Made by a program: the position numbers and the translations under genes
Assembly: GCF_940670765.1 (NCBI RefSeq)
Contig: NZ_CALNVW010000019.1
Location: 372,001 to 436,000 of the forward strand
From: Streptomyces sp. A 4/2
GTDB lineage: Bacteria > Actinomycetota > Actinomycetes > Streptomycetales > Streptomycetaceae
Length of the DNA: 64,000 nucleotides
Reading direction: 5' to 3'
The notes under the pieces: generated by a model
The model's database searches: none
The model's input: the letters and a program-made list of their open reading frames with translations, nothing else
What the model was told of the DNA's origin: nothing
Shown here: positions 53,953 to 62,082 of the stretch, in pieces
How the letters are laid out: every line of letters begins with the position of its first letter
Position numbering within the stretch: position 1 is the stretch's first letter

Positions 53953-54054
53953 CCGGGGCTGTTACGGACGGCGCGAGCCCCGACCCGGGCCGACCTCGCC
54001 TCTCGCCCCTCACGACTCATTGACCACCAGGTGGAGAAGAGGAGAAGACCTGAG

Positions 54055-55290
54055 ATGACCACGGACCCGACGGACACCACGGACACCACGGACACCATGG
54101 ACACCACGGACACAGAGCAGAACTGGATCACGACGCCCGTCACCGAGGACCTGCTGCGCGGCGCCCTGGACCTGGAGCGCACCGAGCACGGGCTCCTGCC
54201 GCACCGGCTGCCCGCGCGGGCCCGTGCGCAGTGCGCCGACGGGCAGTTGGCCATGGCGGAGGCCCAGCCCTCCGGCGTACGGCTGGTGTTCCGTACCCGT
54301 GCCACTGCCGTCGAGCTGGACACCCTCCGTACGAAGATGGCCTACGTGGGCGCCCCGCCCCGGCCCGACGGGGTGTACGACCTGCTCGTCGACGGCCGCC
54401 TCGCCGGGCAGGCCGGTGTGAACGGCGGGAACGTACGGCTGGTGGACATGACCACCGGGTCCGTGGAGAACCGTCCGGGGCCGGTCGGCACCGTACGGTT
54501 CCCGGGGCTGCCCGAGGGCGTCAAGGACGTCGAGATCTGGCTGCCGTACAACGAGATCACCGAACTCGTCGCGCTGCGCACCGACGCCCCCGTCGAGCCC
54601 GCGACGGACCGGGGACGCAAGGTGTGGCTGCACCACGGGAGTTCGATCAGCCACGGCTCGGACGCCGCCAGCCCGACCACCATCTGGCCCGCGCTCGCCG
54701 CCTCGCGCGGTGGCGTGGAACTGATCAACCTGGGCCTGGGCGGCAGCGCGCTGCTCGACCCGTTCACCGCCCGTGCGCTGCGCGATACCCCCGCGGACCT
54801 GATCAGCGTCAAGATCGGCATCAACATCGTCAACGCCGACCTGATGCGCCTTCGCGCCTTCGGCCCGGCGGTGCACGGCTTCCTCGACACGATCCGCGAG
54901 GGGCACCCGACCACGCCGCTCCTGGTCGTCTCGCCCGTCCTGTGCCCCATCCACGAGGACACCCCGGGCCCCAGCGCACCGGACTTCAGCAACCTCAGCG
55001 AGGGGAGGCTCCAGTTCATGGCCGCGGGCGACCCCGCCGAGCGGGCGGCCGGGAAGCTGACGCTCAACGTCGTCCGGGACGAGCTGAGCCGCATCGTGAA
55101 GCAGCGGGCGACGGACGACCCGCACCTGTACTACCTCGACGGCCGCGAGCTGTACGGCGAGGCCGACTTCGCCGAACTGCCGCTGCCCGACCAGCTCCAC
55201 CCGGACGCGGCCACCCACCACCGCATCGGCGAACGGTTCGGCGCGCTGGTCTTCGGGCCCCGGGGGCCGTTCACCACGGACGGTGCCTGA
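54055..55290 (+). CDS. SGNH/GDSL-type hydrolase with N-terminal beta-sandwich
   Basis: 411 residues from ATG 54055 (GAGGAGAAG upstream). The N-terminus carries TDTTDTTDTMDTTDT encoded by 9-bp repeats. Residues about 60-180 form a carbohydrate-esterase-like beta domain. The SGNH core follows: block I WLHHGSSISHGSDA (Ser), block II LGLGGSALLDP (Gly), block III IKIGINIVN (Asn), block V DQLHPD (Asp/His). No signal peptide is visible, so it is predicted intracellular. Esterase or acyl hydrolase; substrate unknown. Second gene after the TetR regulator. Confidence 0.88.
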   Translation: MTTDPTDTTDTTDTMDTTDTEQNWITTPVTEDLLRGALDLERTEHGLLPHRLPARARAQCADGQLAMAEAQPSGVRLVFRTRATAVELDTLRTKMAYVGAPPRPDGVYDLLVDGRLAGQAGVNGGNVRLVDMTTGSVENRPGPVGTVRFPGLPEGVKDVEIWLPYNEITELVALRTDAPVEPATDRGRKVWLHHGSSISHGSDAASPTTIWPALAASRGGVELINLGLGGSALLDPFTARALRDTPADLISVKIGINIVNADLMRLRAFGPAVHGFLDTIREGHPTTPLLVVSPVLCPIHEDTPGPSAPDFSNLSEGRLQFMAAGDPAERAAGKLTLNVVRDELSRIVKQRATDDPHLYYLDGRELYGEADFAELPLPDQLHPDAATHHRIGERFGALVFGPRGPFTTDGA

Positions 55291-55333
55291 GGCGTCCGGC
55301 GTCCGGCGTCGACTGCGGCGCCGGCCGCGCCGG

Positions 55334-55792
55334 TCACTGTTCGGATCGGCCCTTCACGCAGATCAGTGTCTGCTGACCGGTCGCCACGAGCGTCCGCCGG
55401 TCGCCCTCGACCCCGAACGCTTCCAACTGGCAGACGGTCAGCGTCCGTCCGGGCTTCAGGACCGTACCGACCGCCTCGATGTGATCGCTCTCGGCGGGTG
55501 CCAGGAGGTTGATCTTGTACTCCACCGTGAGCACCGAGGTGTCCTCGGGGAACAGGGTGAACGCGGCGTAGCCGCCCGCGCTGTCGGCGACGGCGCTGGT
55601 GGCGCCCGCGTGGAAGTAGCCGTGCTGCTGGGTCAGTTCCGGCCGATTCGGGAGCACGATGTGCACGCGGCCGAGCCCGATGTGCGCCAGGCGCGCGCCG
55701 AGATGGGCCATCAGCCCCTGACGTTCGAAACTGGCCTGGACCCGGGCCTGTACCTCAGCGCTCGCCGGTTCGTGCGGTGTCTGGTCTTCCAC
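55334..55792 (-). CDS. PaaI-type hotdog thioesterase
   Basis: 152 residues from GTG 55792 (GGAG upstream); the upstream open frame lacks a better start. Hotdog signature QQHGYFHAGATSAVADSAGGYAAFTLFPEDTSVLTVEYKINLLAP, then TLTVCQLEAFGVEGDRRTLVATGQQTLI. Should hydrolyse acyl-CoA thioesters, typically phenylacetyl- or related aromatic CoAs. Convergent with the SGNH gene. Confidence 0.92.
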   Translation of the reverse strand: MEDQTPHEPASAEVQARVQASFERQGLMAHLGARLAHIGLGRVHIVLPNRPELTQQHGYFHAGATSAVADSAGGYAAFTLFPEDTSVLTVEYKINLLAPAESDHIEAVGTVLKPGRTLTVCQLEAFGVEGDRRTLVATGQQTLICVKGRSEQ

Positions 55793-55857
55793 GGGCGCTC
55801 CTTCAGTGGACGGACGGATGAGATGGACGGACGGGGCAGGGAAGCGGAGACGGTGAT

Positions 55858-56142
55858 TTACGCTCCTCGGGTCCATTCCGAGTGCATCTTCCCGGCGGCC
55901 AGGGCGTACACATGGGCCAGTACGTTCGGGCCCTGCTCGCATTCCTCGTCGGTCAGAGTGCAGCCCATGCGGTCCCGCAGCACTTGCCGGGTGGTCGCAA
56001 CACGCTCGGCGATCTGGGCGGCGCCGGGCTGCCGCGCGGCGATCTGCGCGACGAGTCGGCCCAGGCCCAGGCCCCGTTCCTCGGCGAGTTGGGCAAGATG
56101 ATCGCGGGTCTCTTCCGGAACCTGGATGGTCGTGGTTGTCAT
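55858..56142 (-). CDS. Ribbon-helix-helix protein, orphan antitoxin-like
   Basis: 94 residues from ATG 56142. The ribbon-helix-helix N-terminus (TTTIQVPEETRDHLAQLAEERGLGLGRLVAQIAA) is typical of CopG/VapB-type DNA-binding antitoxins. The C-terminal half (TLTDEECEQGPNVLAHVYALA) is unfamiliar. No toxin-like gene lies next to it: the following gene is the PaaI thioesterase, and upstream is the divergent ADP-ribosylglycohydrolase-like gene. Possibly a plain regulator of one of these. Confidence 0.75.
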   Translation of the reverse strand: MTTTTIQVPEETRDHLAQLAEERGLGLGRLVAQIAARQPGAAQIAERVATTRQVLRDRMGCTLTDEECEQGPNVLAHVYALAAGKMHSEWTRGA

Positions 56143-56336
56143 GACGCCACTATGGAGGAGCCTTCGTGGTCCCTGGATGTCGTACATCGTGGGACCGTCC
56201 TCTGCCGGTCAAAAACGACCAGCAGGACGCTGAATCACATTCCTACGCGTACCCGGATCGCACCTTCAACCGACCGTTCCGGTTCGATTACAGTGCTGCG
56301 CAGTCGCACACGGACGGACCGACGGGGAGGGGCCGG

Positions 56337-57452
56337 GTGAGCACAGGGACCGCTGCCCTCTGGGGCCGTGCGGAGCAGCAGGACTTCCGCAGTCGTGTTC
56401 GCGGCTGTTTGCTCGGCGGTGCTCTCGGTGACGCGCTCGGCGCCGGTGTCGCCGGGCTCAGCCTGGCAGCGATACGGGAGGCCCACGGCGCCGGCGCCCT
56501 CACCGACCTCACTCCCGTACACGGCCGACGTGGTGCGGTGACCGCCGTCACCCAGCTCTCCCTGTTCACCGTGGACGGGCTGATCCGGGCCCAGGTGCGC
56601 CGCGACACGGGCGCCTGGCACCCGCCCACCGATGTGCACCGCGCGCATCTGCGGTGGGCCGCCACCCAGCGCGACTGGGGGCCCGACGAGCGCCGTGCGG
56701 ACAACGGCTGGCTCGGCTGCGAGGAGTGGCTGTACCAGCGCAGGGACCCGGCGCGGGCCTGTCTGAACGGGTTCGGCGACGAGGTGATGGGGACCCTGGA
56801 GAAGCCCAAGAACCCCGAGGCCCGGGACGCCTCTGCCGTCAGCCGGTCCGCGCCCTTCGGGCTGCTCGTCGGGTGGGAGCCGGGGCTCGTCTTCCAACTG
56901 GCCGTCGAGTGCGCCGCGCAGACCCACGGCCATCCGACCGGGTGTCTCAGCGCCGGGGCGTTCGCCGTGATCGTGCACGGGCTGGCGCGCGGGGACAGCC
57001 TCGACGCGGCCGTGCAGCAGGCGCTCGGGCAGCTGACTCCGCGCCCGGGGCACCAGCCGGTCACGGACGCCCTGCAGCACGCGCTCGGCACCGTACGCCA
57101 GGGCATGCCGAACCCGGAGCGGGTCGAGAAGCTCGGCGACGGCTCGCTGGCCGAGGACGCGCTCGCGATCGGGGTGTACTGCGCGCTGGTCGGCGAGGAC
57201 GTACGGCACGGGCTGCGGCTCGCGGTGAACCACAGCGGTCCCTCGCAGGCGACCGGCGCGATCTGTGGCAGCCTGCTGGGCGCCCTGCACGGCGAGACCG
57301 CGCTGCCGCCCGCCTGGCTGTCGGAGCTGGAGGGCCGGGCCACCGTGCTCGAACTCGCCGACGACTTCGCCATGGAGATGACCCAGGGTCCGGCACTGCA
57401 CGGGCCCGCACTCACCACACCGGGGTGGCTGGCGCGGTACCCACGGGGGTGA
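56337..57452 (+). CDS. ADP-ribosylglycohydrolase-fold protein lacking metal-binding aspartates
   Basis: 371 residues from GTG 56337 (GGGGAGGGG upstream). Fold evidence: RSRVRGCLLGGALGDALGAGV at the start, the Trp/Arg helices in the middle, and GAICGSLLGALHG near residue 310. Where DraG/ARH enzymes have S/T-D-D-T (first metal motif), residues 67-73 read AVTAVTQ. The second motif GDSDSTG reads GPSQATG at 301-307. With these aspartates gone, the two-magnesium centre cannot form as known. It is probably a pseudoenzyme or ADP-ribose-binding regulator. Confidence 0.85.
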   Translation: MSTGTAALWGRAEQQDFRSRVRGCLLGGALGDALGAGVAGLSLAAIREAHGAGALTDLTPVHGRRGAVTAVTQLSLFTVDGLIRAQVRRDTGAWHPPTDVHRAHLRWAATQRDWGPDERRADNGWLGCEEWLYQRRDPARACLNGFGDEVMGTLEKPKNPEARDASAVSRSAPFGLLVGWEPGLVFQLAVECAAQTHGHPTGCLSAGAFAVIVHGLARGDSLDAAVQQALGQLTPRPGHQPVTDALQHALGTVRQGMPNPERVEKLGDGSLAEDALAIGVYCALVGEDVRHGLRLAVNHSGPSQATGAICGSLLGALHGETALPPAWLSELEGRATVLELADDFAMEMTQGPALHGPALTTPGWLARYPRG

Positions 57453-57500
57453 CCGGGCACGTGAGTACGGGTGGGCACGTACGGATGGGGCTTGTACCGG

Positions 57501-57530
57501 TGGAGCACGTACGGGTGGAGCACGTACGGG
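57501..57530 (+). repeat. Two perfect 15-bp tandem repeats
   Basis: TGGAGCACGTACGGG twice in register, preceded by a degenerate copy (GGGCACGTACGGATG, 57473-57487). Located between the ADP-ribosylglycohydrolase-like stop and its terminator. Confidence 0.75.
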
Positions 57531-57578
57531 TGGGGCCCGCCCCTGAAGCCGCTCGGGCTGTCAGAGGCGGGCCCCACC
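57529..57578. terminator. Terminator between convergent genes
   Basis: Perfect 13-bp arms GGTGGGGCCCGCC / GGCGGGCCCCACC with a 24-nt loop. Confidence 0.8.
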
Positions 57579-57613
57579 GGGTCCGTAAGGCCAACTGCCG
57601 TCAGCCAACTGCC

Positions 57614-57648
57614 GTCAGCCGTCAGCCGTCAGCCGTCAGCCGTCAGCC
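57614..57648 (-). repeat. Five 7-bp tandem repeats overlapping the symporter stop
   Basis: GTCAGCC five times in register. The stop codon of the minus-strand symporter (57643-57645) is inside the last copy, and each copy contains a TGA on the minus strand. Confidence 0.85.
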
Positions 57649-59223
57649 GTCCGCGCCTTCGCGCCCCGTCACTTTCCCGTCCCGCGCCCCGGCCTGCGCC
57701 GGCACAGCCGCCCCGGCCCCGTCCGGACCGTCGCCGTCCGCGTTCACCTTCGCGATGATCGCGTCGCGTTCCGGGGTGTCCTCCGGCTTCACGAAGCCGA
57801 TGAGGACGTAGAGCACCAGCGAGATCGCCAGCGGCAGCGAGACCTGCCACTCCAGCGCGACACCGGTGTTGACCGAGCCGTCCAGGTGGTAGTTGGTGAA
57901 GTAGAACGCGAGCAGCCCGGCCGCCCAGCTGACCAGCGCCGCCGTCGGCCCGGACTTCCGGAAGCTGCGCAGCAGGCCGAGCATGAACGGGATCGCGATC
58001 GGGCCCATCAGACCGGCGACCCACTTGATGACCACCGAGATGATGTCCTTGAACGTCGGCGAGTTGATCTGCGTCGCCAGCGCCATCGACAGGGCCAGGA
58101 AGCCGAGCGTCGAGACCCGCGCGGCCAGCAGACCGGTGCGGCTGCTCCACTCGCGGGCCGCCCGGGAGACGGCCGGGGCGATGTCCCGGGTGAAGACGGC
58201 CGAGATGGCGTTGGCGTCGGAGGAGCACATGGCCATCGTGTGCGAGAAGAAGCCGACGACGACCAGGCCCAGCAGCCCGTGCGGCAGCAGCGACTCGGTC
58301 ATCAGGGCGTACGAGTCGGACGCGTCCGGCTTCTGCGCGTGCACCAGCAGCGGGGCACACCACATGGGGAAGAAGAGGACCACGGGCCACACCAGCCACA
58401 GCAGGGAGGAGAGCGTGGCCGAACGGGTCGCGGAGCGTGCGGAGTCGGTGGCCATGTAGCGCTGGGCCTGGTTCCACATGCCGCCGTTGTACTCGAAGGT
58501 CTTGATGAAGAGGTACGCCAGCAGGAAAGTCACCGTGTACGGCCCGGCCGTCGGGTCGGTGTGGCCGCTGGGCAACTTGTCCCAGACGGTCCAGATCGCG
58601 CTGAAGCCGCCCAGCTTGCCCATGGTGGCGACCAGCATCGCGACACCGGCGATCAGCTGGATGATGAACTGCCCCAGCTCCGTGAGCGCGTCGGCCCACA
58701 GGCCGCCGACCGTGCAGTAGACGGCCGTGATCACGCCGGTGATCAGGATGCCCTGGGTGATGGTGATGCCGGTGAACACGGCCAACAGGGTGGCGATGGC
58801 CGCCCACTTGGCGCCGACGTCCACGATCTTCAGCAGCAGACCGGACCAGGCGAGCGCCTGCTGGGTCTGGATGTTGTAGCGGTCCTTCAGGTACTCCAGC
58901 GGCGATGCCACGTGCAGACGTGAGCGGAGCCGGTTGAGCCGGGGGGCGAAGAGCTTCGCGCCGATCCCGATGCCGATGGCGATCGGCAGCGACCAGGTCA
59001 CCATGGAGGTGAGGCCGTACTGGTAGGAGATTCCGGCGTACCCGGTGAACATCACCGCGCTGTAGCCGGACATGTGGTGCGAGATACCCGACAGCCACCA
59101 GGGCATTCTGCCGCCGGCGGTGAAGAAGTCGCTGACGTCGTCCACACGTTTGTGGGACCAGACGCCGATCGCGATCATCACGCCGAAGTAACCGATGAGC
59201 ACGGTCCAGTCGAGACTGTTCAT
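57643..59223 (-). CDS. Sodium:solute symporter (SSS family)
   Basis: 526 residues from ATG 59223 (GGAGGGGGCAC before it; the frame is open to 59400 without a better start). About 13 hydrophobic segments in the LeuT-like SSS pattern: NSLDWTVLIGYFGVMIAIGVW, GGRMPWWLSGISHHMSGYSAVMF (substrate/sodium site region), GGLWADALTELGQFIIQLIAG, and a charged Asp-rich C-terminal tail. It probably imports a sugar or organic solute with Na+. A possible leader hairpin is at 59312-59337. Confidence 0.92.
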   Translation of the reverse strand: MNSLDWTVLIGYFGVMIAIGVWSHKRVDDVSDFFTAGGRMPWWLSGISHHMSGYSAVMFTGYAGISYQYGLTSMVTWSLPIAIGIGIGAKLFAPRLNRLRSRLHVASPLEYLKDRYNIQTQQALAWSGLLLKIVDVGAKWAAIATLLAVFTGITITQGILITGVITAVYCTVGGLWADALTELGQFIIQLIAGVAMLVATMGKLGGFSAIWTVWDKLPSGHTDPTAGPYTVTFLLAYLFIKTFEYNGGMWNQAQRYMATDSARSATRSATLSSLLWLVWPVVLFFPMWCAPLLVHAQKPDASDSYALMTESLLPHGLLGLVVVGFFSHTMAMCSSDANAISAVFTRDIAPAVSRAAREWSSRTGLLAARVSTLGFLALSMALATQINSPTFKDIISVVIKWVAGLMGPIAIPFMLGLLRSFRKSGPTAALVSWAAGLLAFYFTNYHLDGSVNTGVALEWQVSLPLAISLVLYVLIGFVKPEDTPERDAIIAKVNADGDGPDGAGAAVPAQAGARDGKVTGREGADG

Positions 59224-59591
59224 GTGCCCCCTCCAGGGGTCCGCCTGTACTGAGTTCATCTCGATGAACCTCGATGAACGGGAAACGCTTCGCCAGTACG
59301 TCGTGCGGGCCAAGTCCCCGTGCGGGACCGGGGACTTCACGGATTGAACCCTCTGCGCCAAGGGCGGGTCAAGGGTTTCAATGGTCACAAGCATGAACAC
59401 GGATCAGCAAGTAGAACGAATTTACTCGCTCTTGACCTCTGGACCGGTTGCTCTCGGAGTGACGGGGGCCACACCATGAGCGGGCACTTCGCCAGACACA
59501 GCCGGAAGGCAGAGGCCAAAGGGCAGAAGCCGGAAGGAAGAGGTCGGTACGGAGAGGCCGGTACGAAGCGGTCTCGGCGGCCGAACGGAAA
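59224..59591 (-). other. Upstream region of the symporter with a hairpin
   Basis: About 370 bp without a credible gene. It contains a perfect 9-bp stem AAGTCCCCG (59312-59320) / CGGGGACTT (59329-59337) and AACCCT/AGGGTT half-sites further right. A lower-GC stretch around 59390-59440 is the likely symporter promoter. Confidence 0.5.
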
Positions 59592-59621
59592 GACCGCACG
59601 GGATGCGGGTCCCGTGCGGTC
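59592..59621. terminator. SDR terminator hairpin
   Basis: Perfect 11-bp arms GACCGCACGGG / CCCGTGCGGTC, loop 8 nt, about 55 bp past the SDR stop on the minus strand. Confidence 0.85.
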
Positions 59622-59674
59622 GAGAAGAGGAGGTGTCGACGTTCCTGTTCAGTACATCGGTTCAGCGCATCCGT

Positions 59675-60538
59675 TCAGCGCATCAGTTCACCGGCGTTGA
59701 CCAGCAGCGACTGGCCGGTGATCGCTCGCGAGCGGTCGGAGGCCAGGAAGATCGCGGCCTCCGCCACGTCTCCGTCCGTGGCGAGTTCGGGCAGTGCCAT
59801 CCGGTCGGTGAGCCGCGCCAGGACGTCTGCCTCCGGGATCTGCTCGGTGTGCGCGGTGAACTGGACGAACGCCTGCACCGGCGGGCCCCACATCCAGCCG
59901 GGCAGCACGGTGTTGACCCGGATCCGGTACGGCCCCAGCTCGCGCGCCATCGAGTACATCGCCGAGGTGAGCGCCCCCTTCGACGCGGCGTACGCGGCCT
60001 GGTGCACCTCTGACGGGGCGGCGACGGCCGACTGCGTCCCCACGATGACGACCGCCCCGCCCCGCGCCTTGAGGCCCGGCAGGCAGGCCCGCGTCATCCG
60101 CAGCGTGCCGAGCAGATTGACGTCGATGACGCCCTGCCAGGTGCTGAAGTCGGCGTCCTGGATTCCACCGAAGTAGCTGTCCCAGGCGGCGACATGGACG
60201 ACCGCGTCGATCCCTCCGAACCGCTCGACCGCCAGCGCGGCCAGTGCGTCGCACTGTGCCTCGTCGCCGATGTCCGTGGCCAGCAGGGCGGTGCGCGCGC
60301 CCGACGGGTCGATCTCGGCGGCGCACTTCACGAGGTTCGCCTCGGTGCGGGCGCCGAGCACGGCGTTGCCCCCGTCCCGTACGACGGCCGCGGCCACCTG
60401 ATGACCGAGCCCGGCGCCCACGCCCGACACGACGACGGTCTTCCCGGCGAGCGAACCGGAAGGCGATCCGCCGGGCTGTTCGCCGGGCTGTTCGCCGGGC
60501 TGTCCGGTAGCGCGGGTTTCCAGGGGGTCGGTTTCCAT
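59675..60538 (-). CDS. Short-chain dehydrogenase/reductase under the remote operator
   Basis: 287 residues. An N-terminal PGEQPGEQPGG low-complexity stretch precedes the fold. Cofactor loop GVGAGLG (39-45), triad Ser170, Tyr183, Lys187. The usual NNAG is replaced by HVAA. C-terminal half ALTSAMYSMARELGPYRIRVNTVLPGWMWGP. It is divergent from an unrecognised gene at 60629, and the gap between them holds the same 15-bp palindrome found through the 1-20 kb catabolic block, so it probably acts in that pathway. Confidence 0.92.
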   Translation of the reverse strand: METDPLETRATGQPGEQPGEQPGGSPSGSLAGKTVVVSGVGAGLGHQVAAAVVRDGGNAVLGARTEANLVKCAAEIDPSGARTALLATDIGDEAQCDALAALAVERFGGIDAVVHVAAWDSYFGGIQDADFSTWQGVIDVNLLGTLRMTRACLPGLKARGGAVVIVGTQSAVAAPSEVHQAAYAASKGALTSAMYSMARELGPYRIRVNTVLPGWMWGPPVQAFVQFTAHTEQIPEADVLARLTDRMALPELATDGDVAEAAIFLASDRSRAITGQSLLVNAGELMR

Positions 60539-60568
60539 GGTCGGGCCCTCCGGACTCTGGCAGTTTGT

Positions 60569-60583
60569 CTGACGGAGCGTCAG
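60569..60583. promoter_or_regulatory. Operator palindrome, copy 7 (remote)
   Basis: CTGACGGAGCGTCAG, perfect 6-bp arms, centred between the divergent SDR and unknown gene, about 41 kb from the nearest other copy. Confidence 0.75.
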
Positions 60584-60628
60584 AGTAGGGCGGTCCGGTG
60601 GAGGAAGGAAGACGGAGGAAGCGGAAGG

Positions 60629-61546
60629 ATGGCGGATCGGATGAGCCAGTCAGCAGGTGCCGGGAAGGCCGGGGAAGCCGAGAAGGCCGGGGGAGCCGAG
60701 AAGGCCGGGAAAGAGGACACCCGCAGCGGGACGTACGCCGAACTGGCGTCGGTCGGGCCGTACGGGGTGCGCCCCGGCCACGCGCTGATCACCATGGTGG
60801 AGCCGCACCCGGGCCACGAGTACGCGTACAACCGCTGGTACGAGGACGATCACTTCTACGCGGGCGCCATGGCGATGCCGTGGATGCAGGCGGGCCGCCG
60901 CTGGGTCGCCACCCGGGAACTCCAGGAGCTGCGCTACCCGGAGAAGTCGGCGGTCGCCCAGCCGGTGACGGCCGGCTGCTACCTCTCGACGTACTGGGTG
61001 ACCGAGGGCCGCTACGACGAGCACATGAAGTGGACCGTCGGCATCAACAAGCGGCTGAACCGCGACGGCCGGGTCCATCAGGAACGTACGCATGTCTTCA
61101 CGTCGTTCCAGGACCACGAGGCGACGGTCTACCGGGACGGGGACACCGGGCCGCGGGACTTCCACGCGCTCGACCATCCGTACGCCGGGCTGGTCCTTGA
61201 GGTGATCGACGCCGAAAGGCCCGCGCAGCGCGCCGAGTTGCTGGAGTGGCTGCGGACCTCACACCTGCCGGAGCGGCTGTCCGGCGGGCCCGCAGCGATG
61301 GTGACGGTCTTCCGGCCGACACCGTTGCCGGGCGACCGGATGACGTACGTCAAGCAGGTGGAGGGGGTCGATACCCGGCTCACCCTGCTGTGGTTCCTTG
61401 AGGCCGACCCGCGGGAGGTCTGGCAGTCGCACTTCGCCGCGCTCGACGGGGACCTGGTCGAGCGCGGCCTCGGGCGGGTGGAGCTGGTCGCGCCTTTCGT
61501 ACCTACCGTGCCGGGCACCGACCGCTATGTGGATCAGCTGCGGTAG
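60629..61546 (+). CDS. Unrecognised conserved-looking protein, partner of the SDR
   Basis: 305 residues from ATG 60629 (GGAGG upstream; ATG 60641 also possible). A short Lys/Glu/Gly/Ala repeat (GKAGEAEKAGGAEKAGKED) precedes a folded part rich in Trp/Tyr/His (NRWYEDDHFYAGAMAMPWMQAGRRW ... VTEGRYDEHMKWTVGINKRLNRDG). The two halves, HALITMVEPHPGHEYAYNRWY and TRLTLLWFLEADPREVWQSHF, look like dimeric ferredoxin-like (EthD-type) barrels, but I cannot name the family. No signal peptide. Shared operator with the SDR suggests a role in the same CoA/F420 pathway. Confidence 0.8.
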   Translation: MADRMSQSAGAGKAGEAEKAGGAEKAGKEDTRSGTYAELASVGPYGVRPGHALITMVEPHPGHEYAYNRWYEDDHFYAGAMAMPWMQAGRRWVATRELQELRYPEKSAVAQPVTAGCYLSTYWVTEGRYDEHMKWTVGINKRLNRDGRVHQERTHVFTSFQDHEATVYRDGDTGPRDFHALDHPYAGLVLEVIDAERPAQRAELLEWLRTSHLPERLSGGPAAMVTVFRPTPLPGDRMTYVKQVEGVDTRLTLLWFLEADPREVWQSHFAALDGDLVERGLGRVELVAPFVPTVPGTDRYVDQLR

Positions 61547-61691
61547 CCCACCACTGCTGTACTCGGCAGCGGTGCGCTCGGTGGCGGCATGCTCGGCAGG
61601 GATGCGCTCGTTCGGGAGGAGCCCCCTCGGCTGGGACGGCGATCCAGTCGAGAGGGTCCTGTCCGATGCGCTGGTGAAAGGAGGCCCGGCA

Positions 61692-61901
61692 TCAGCCGAG
61701 GTCGAAGGCGCCCCGGCTCACGTCCGTGACGAACGCAGTCCATGATCCGGGGGCGAAATCGATACGGGGCCCCGCGGTGACCTTGGAATCCCGTACGGAA
61801 ATGGCCTGAACGGAGGGGGACTTGACCTCCACGCACGCGCCATTTCCGGCGGAATACGACGACTTGATCCAGTTCGTTGCTGCGCCTTGCTGAATTGCCA
61901 T
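61692..61901 (-). CDS. DUF397 protein
   Basis: 69 residues from ATG 61901. Core NWIKSSYSAGNGACVEVKSPSVQAISVRDSKVTAGPRIDFAPGSWTAFV. Downstream partner of the XRE regulator on the same strand with a 180-bp gap, longer than in the other pairs here. Confidence 0.88.
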   Translation of the reverse strand: MAIQQGAATNWIKSSYSAGNGACVEVKSPSVQAISVRDSKVTAGPRIDFAPGSWTAFVTDVSRGAFDLG

Positions 61902-62082
61902 TTTCGCTCCGGTCTCGCCAGTGTCGATGGGTGCCAGCGTTCTCGATGACACGATCGACGCTACTCGTGAACCCTCAGCCACAAGACGGGCGTTCACTCG
62001 ACCGGATGACATGTCCCCTCGAAGTCTTCCCTTGCCTGCGGGGAGGCCTGTACTCTTCGCCCGCTGCAATGGAATCCCTGTG

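Noticed and set aside
57614..57648. 7-bp repeats considered as a CRISPR or iteron array
   Set aside because: Direct 7-mers without spacers overlapping a stop codon are simple slippage repeats.
59320..59700. 126-codon plus-strand ORF between the symporter and the SDR
   Set aside because: It crosses the SDR terminator hairpin and reads as Arg/Gly low complexity; no start with a Shine-Dalgarno.
60194..60628. Upstream extension of the unknown gene at 60629
   Set aside because: It would overlap the divergent SDR gene and the operator; the translation is non-homologous filler.
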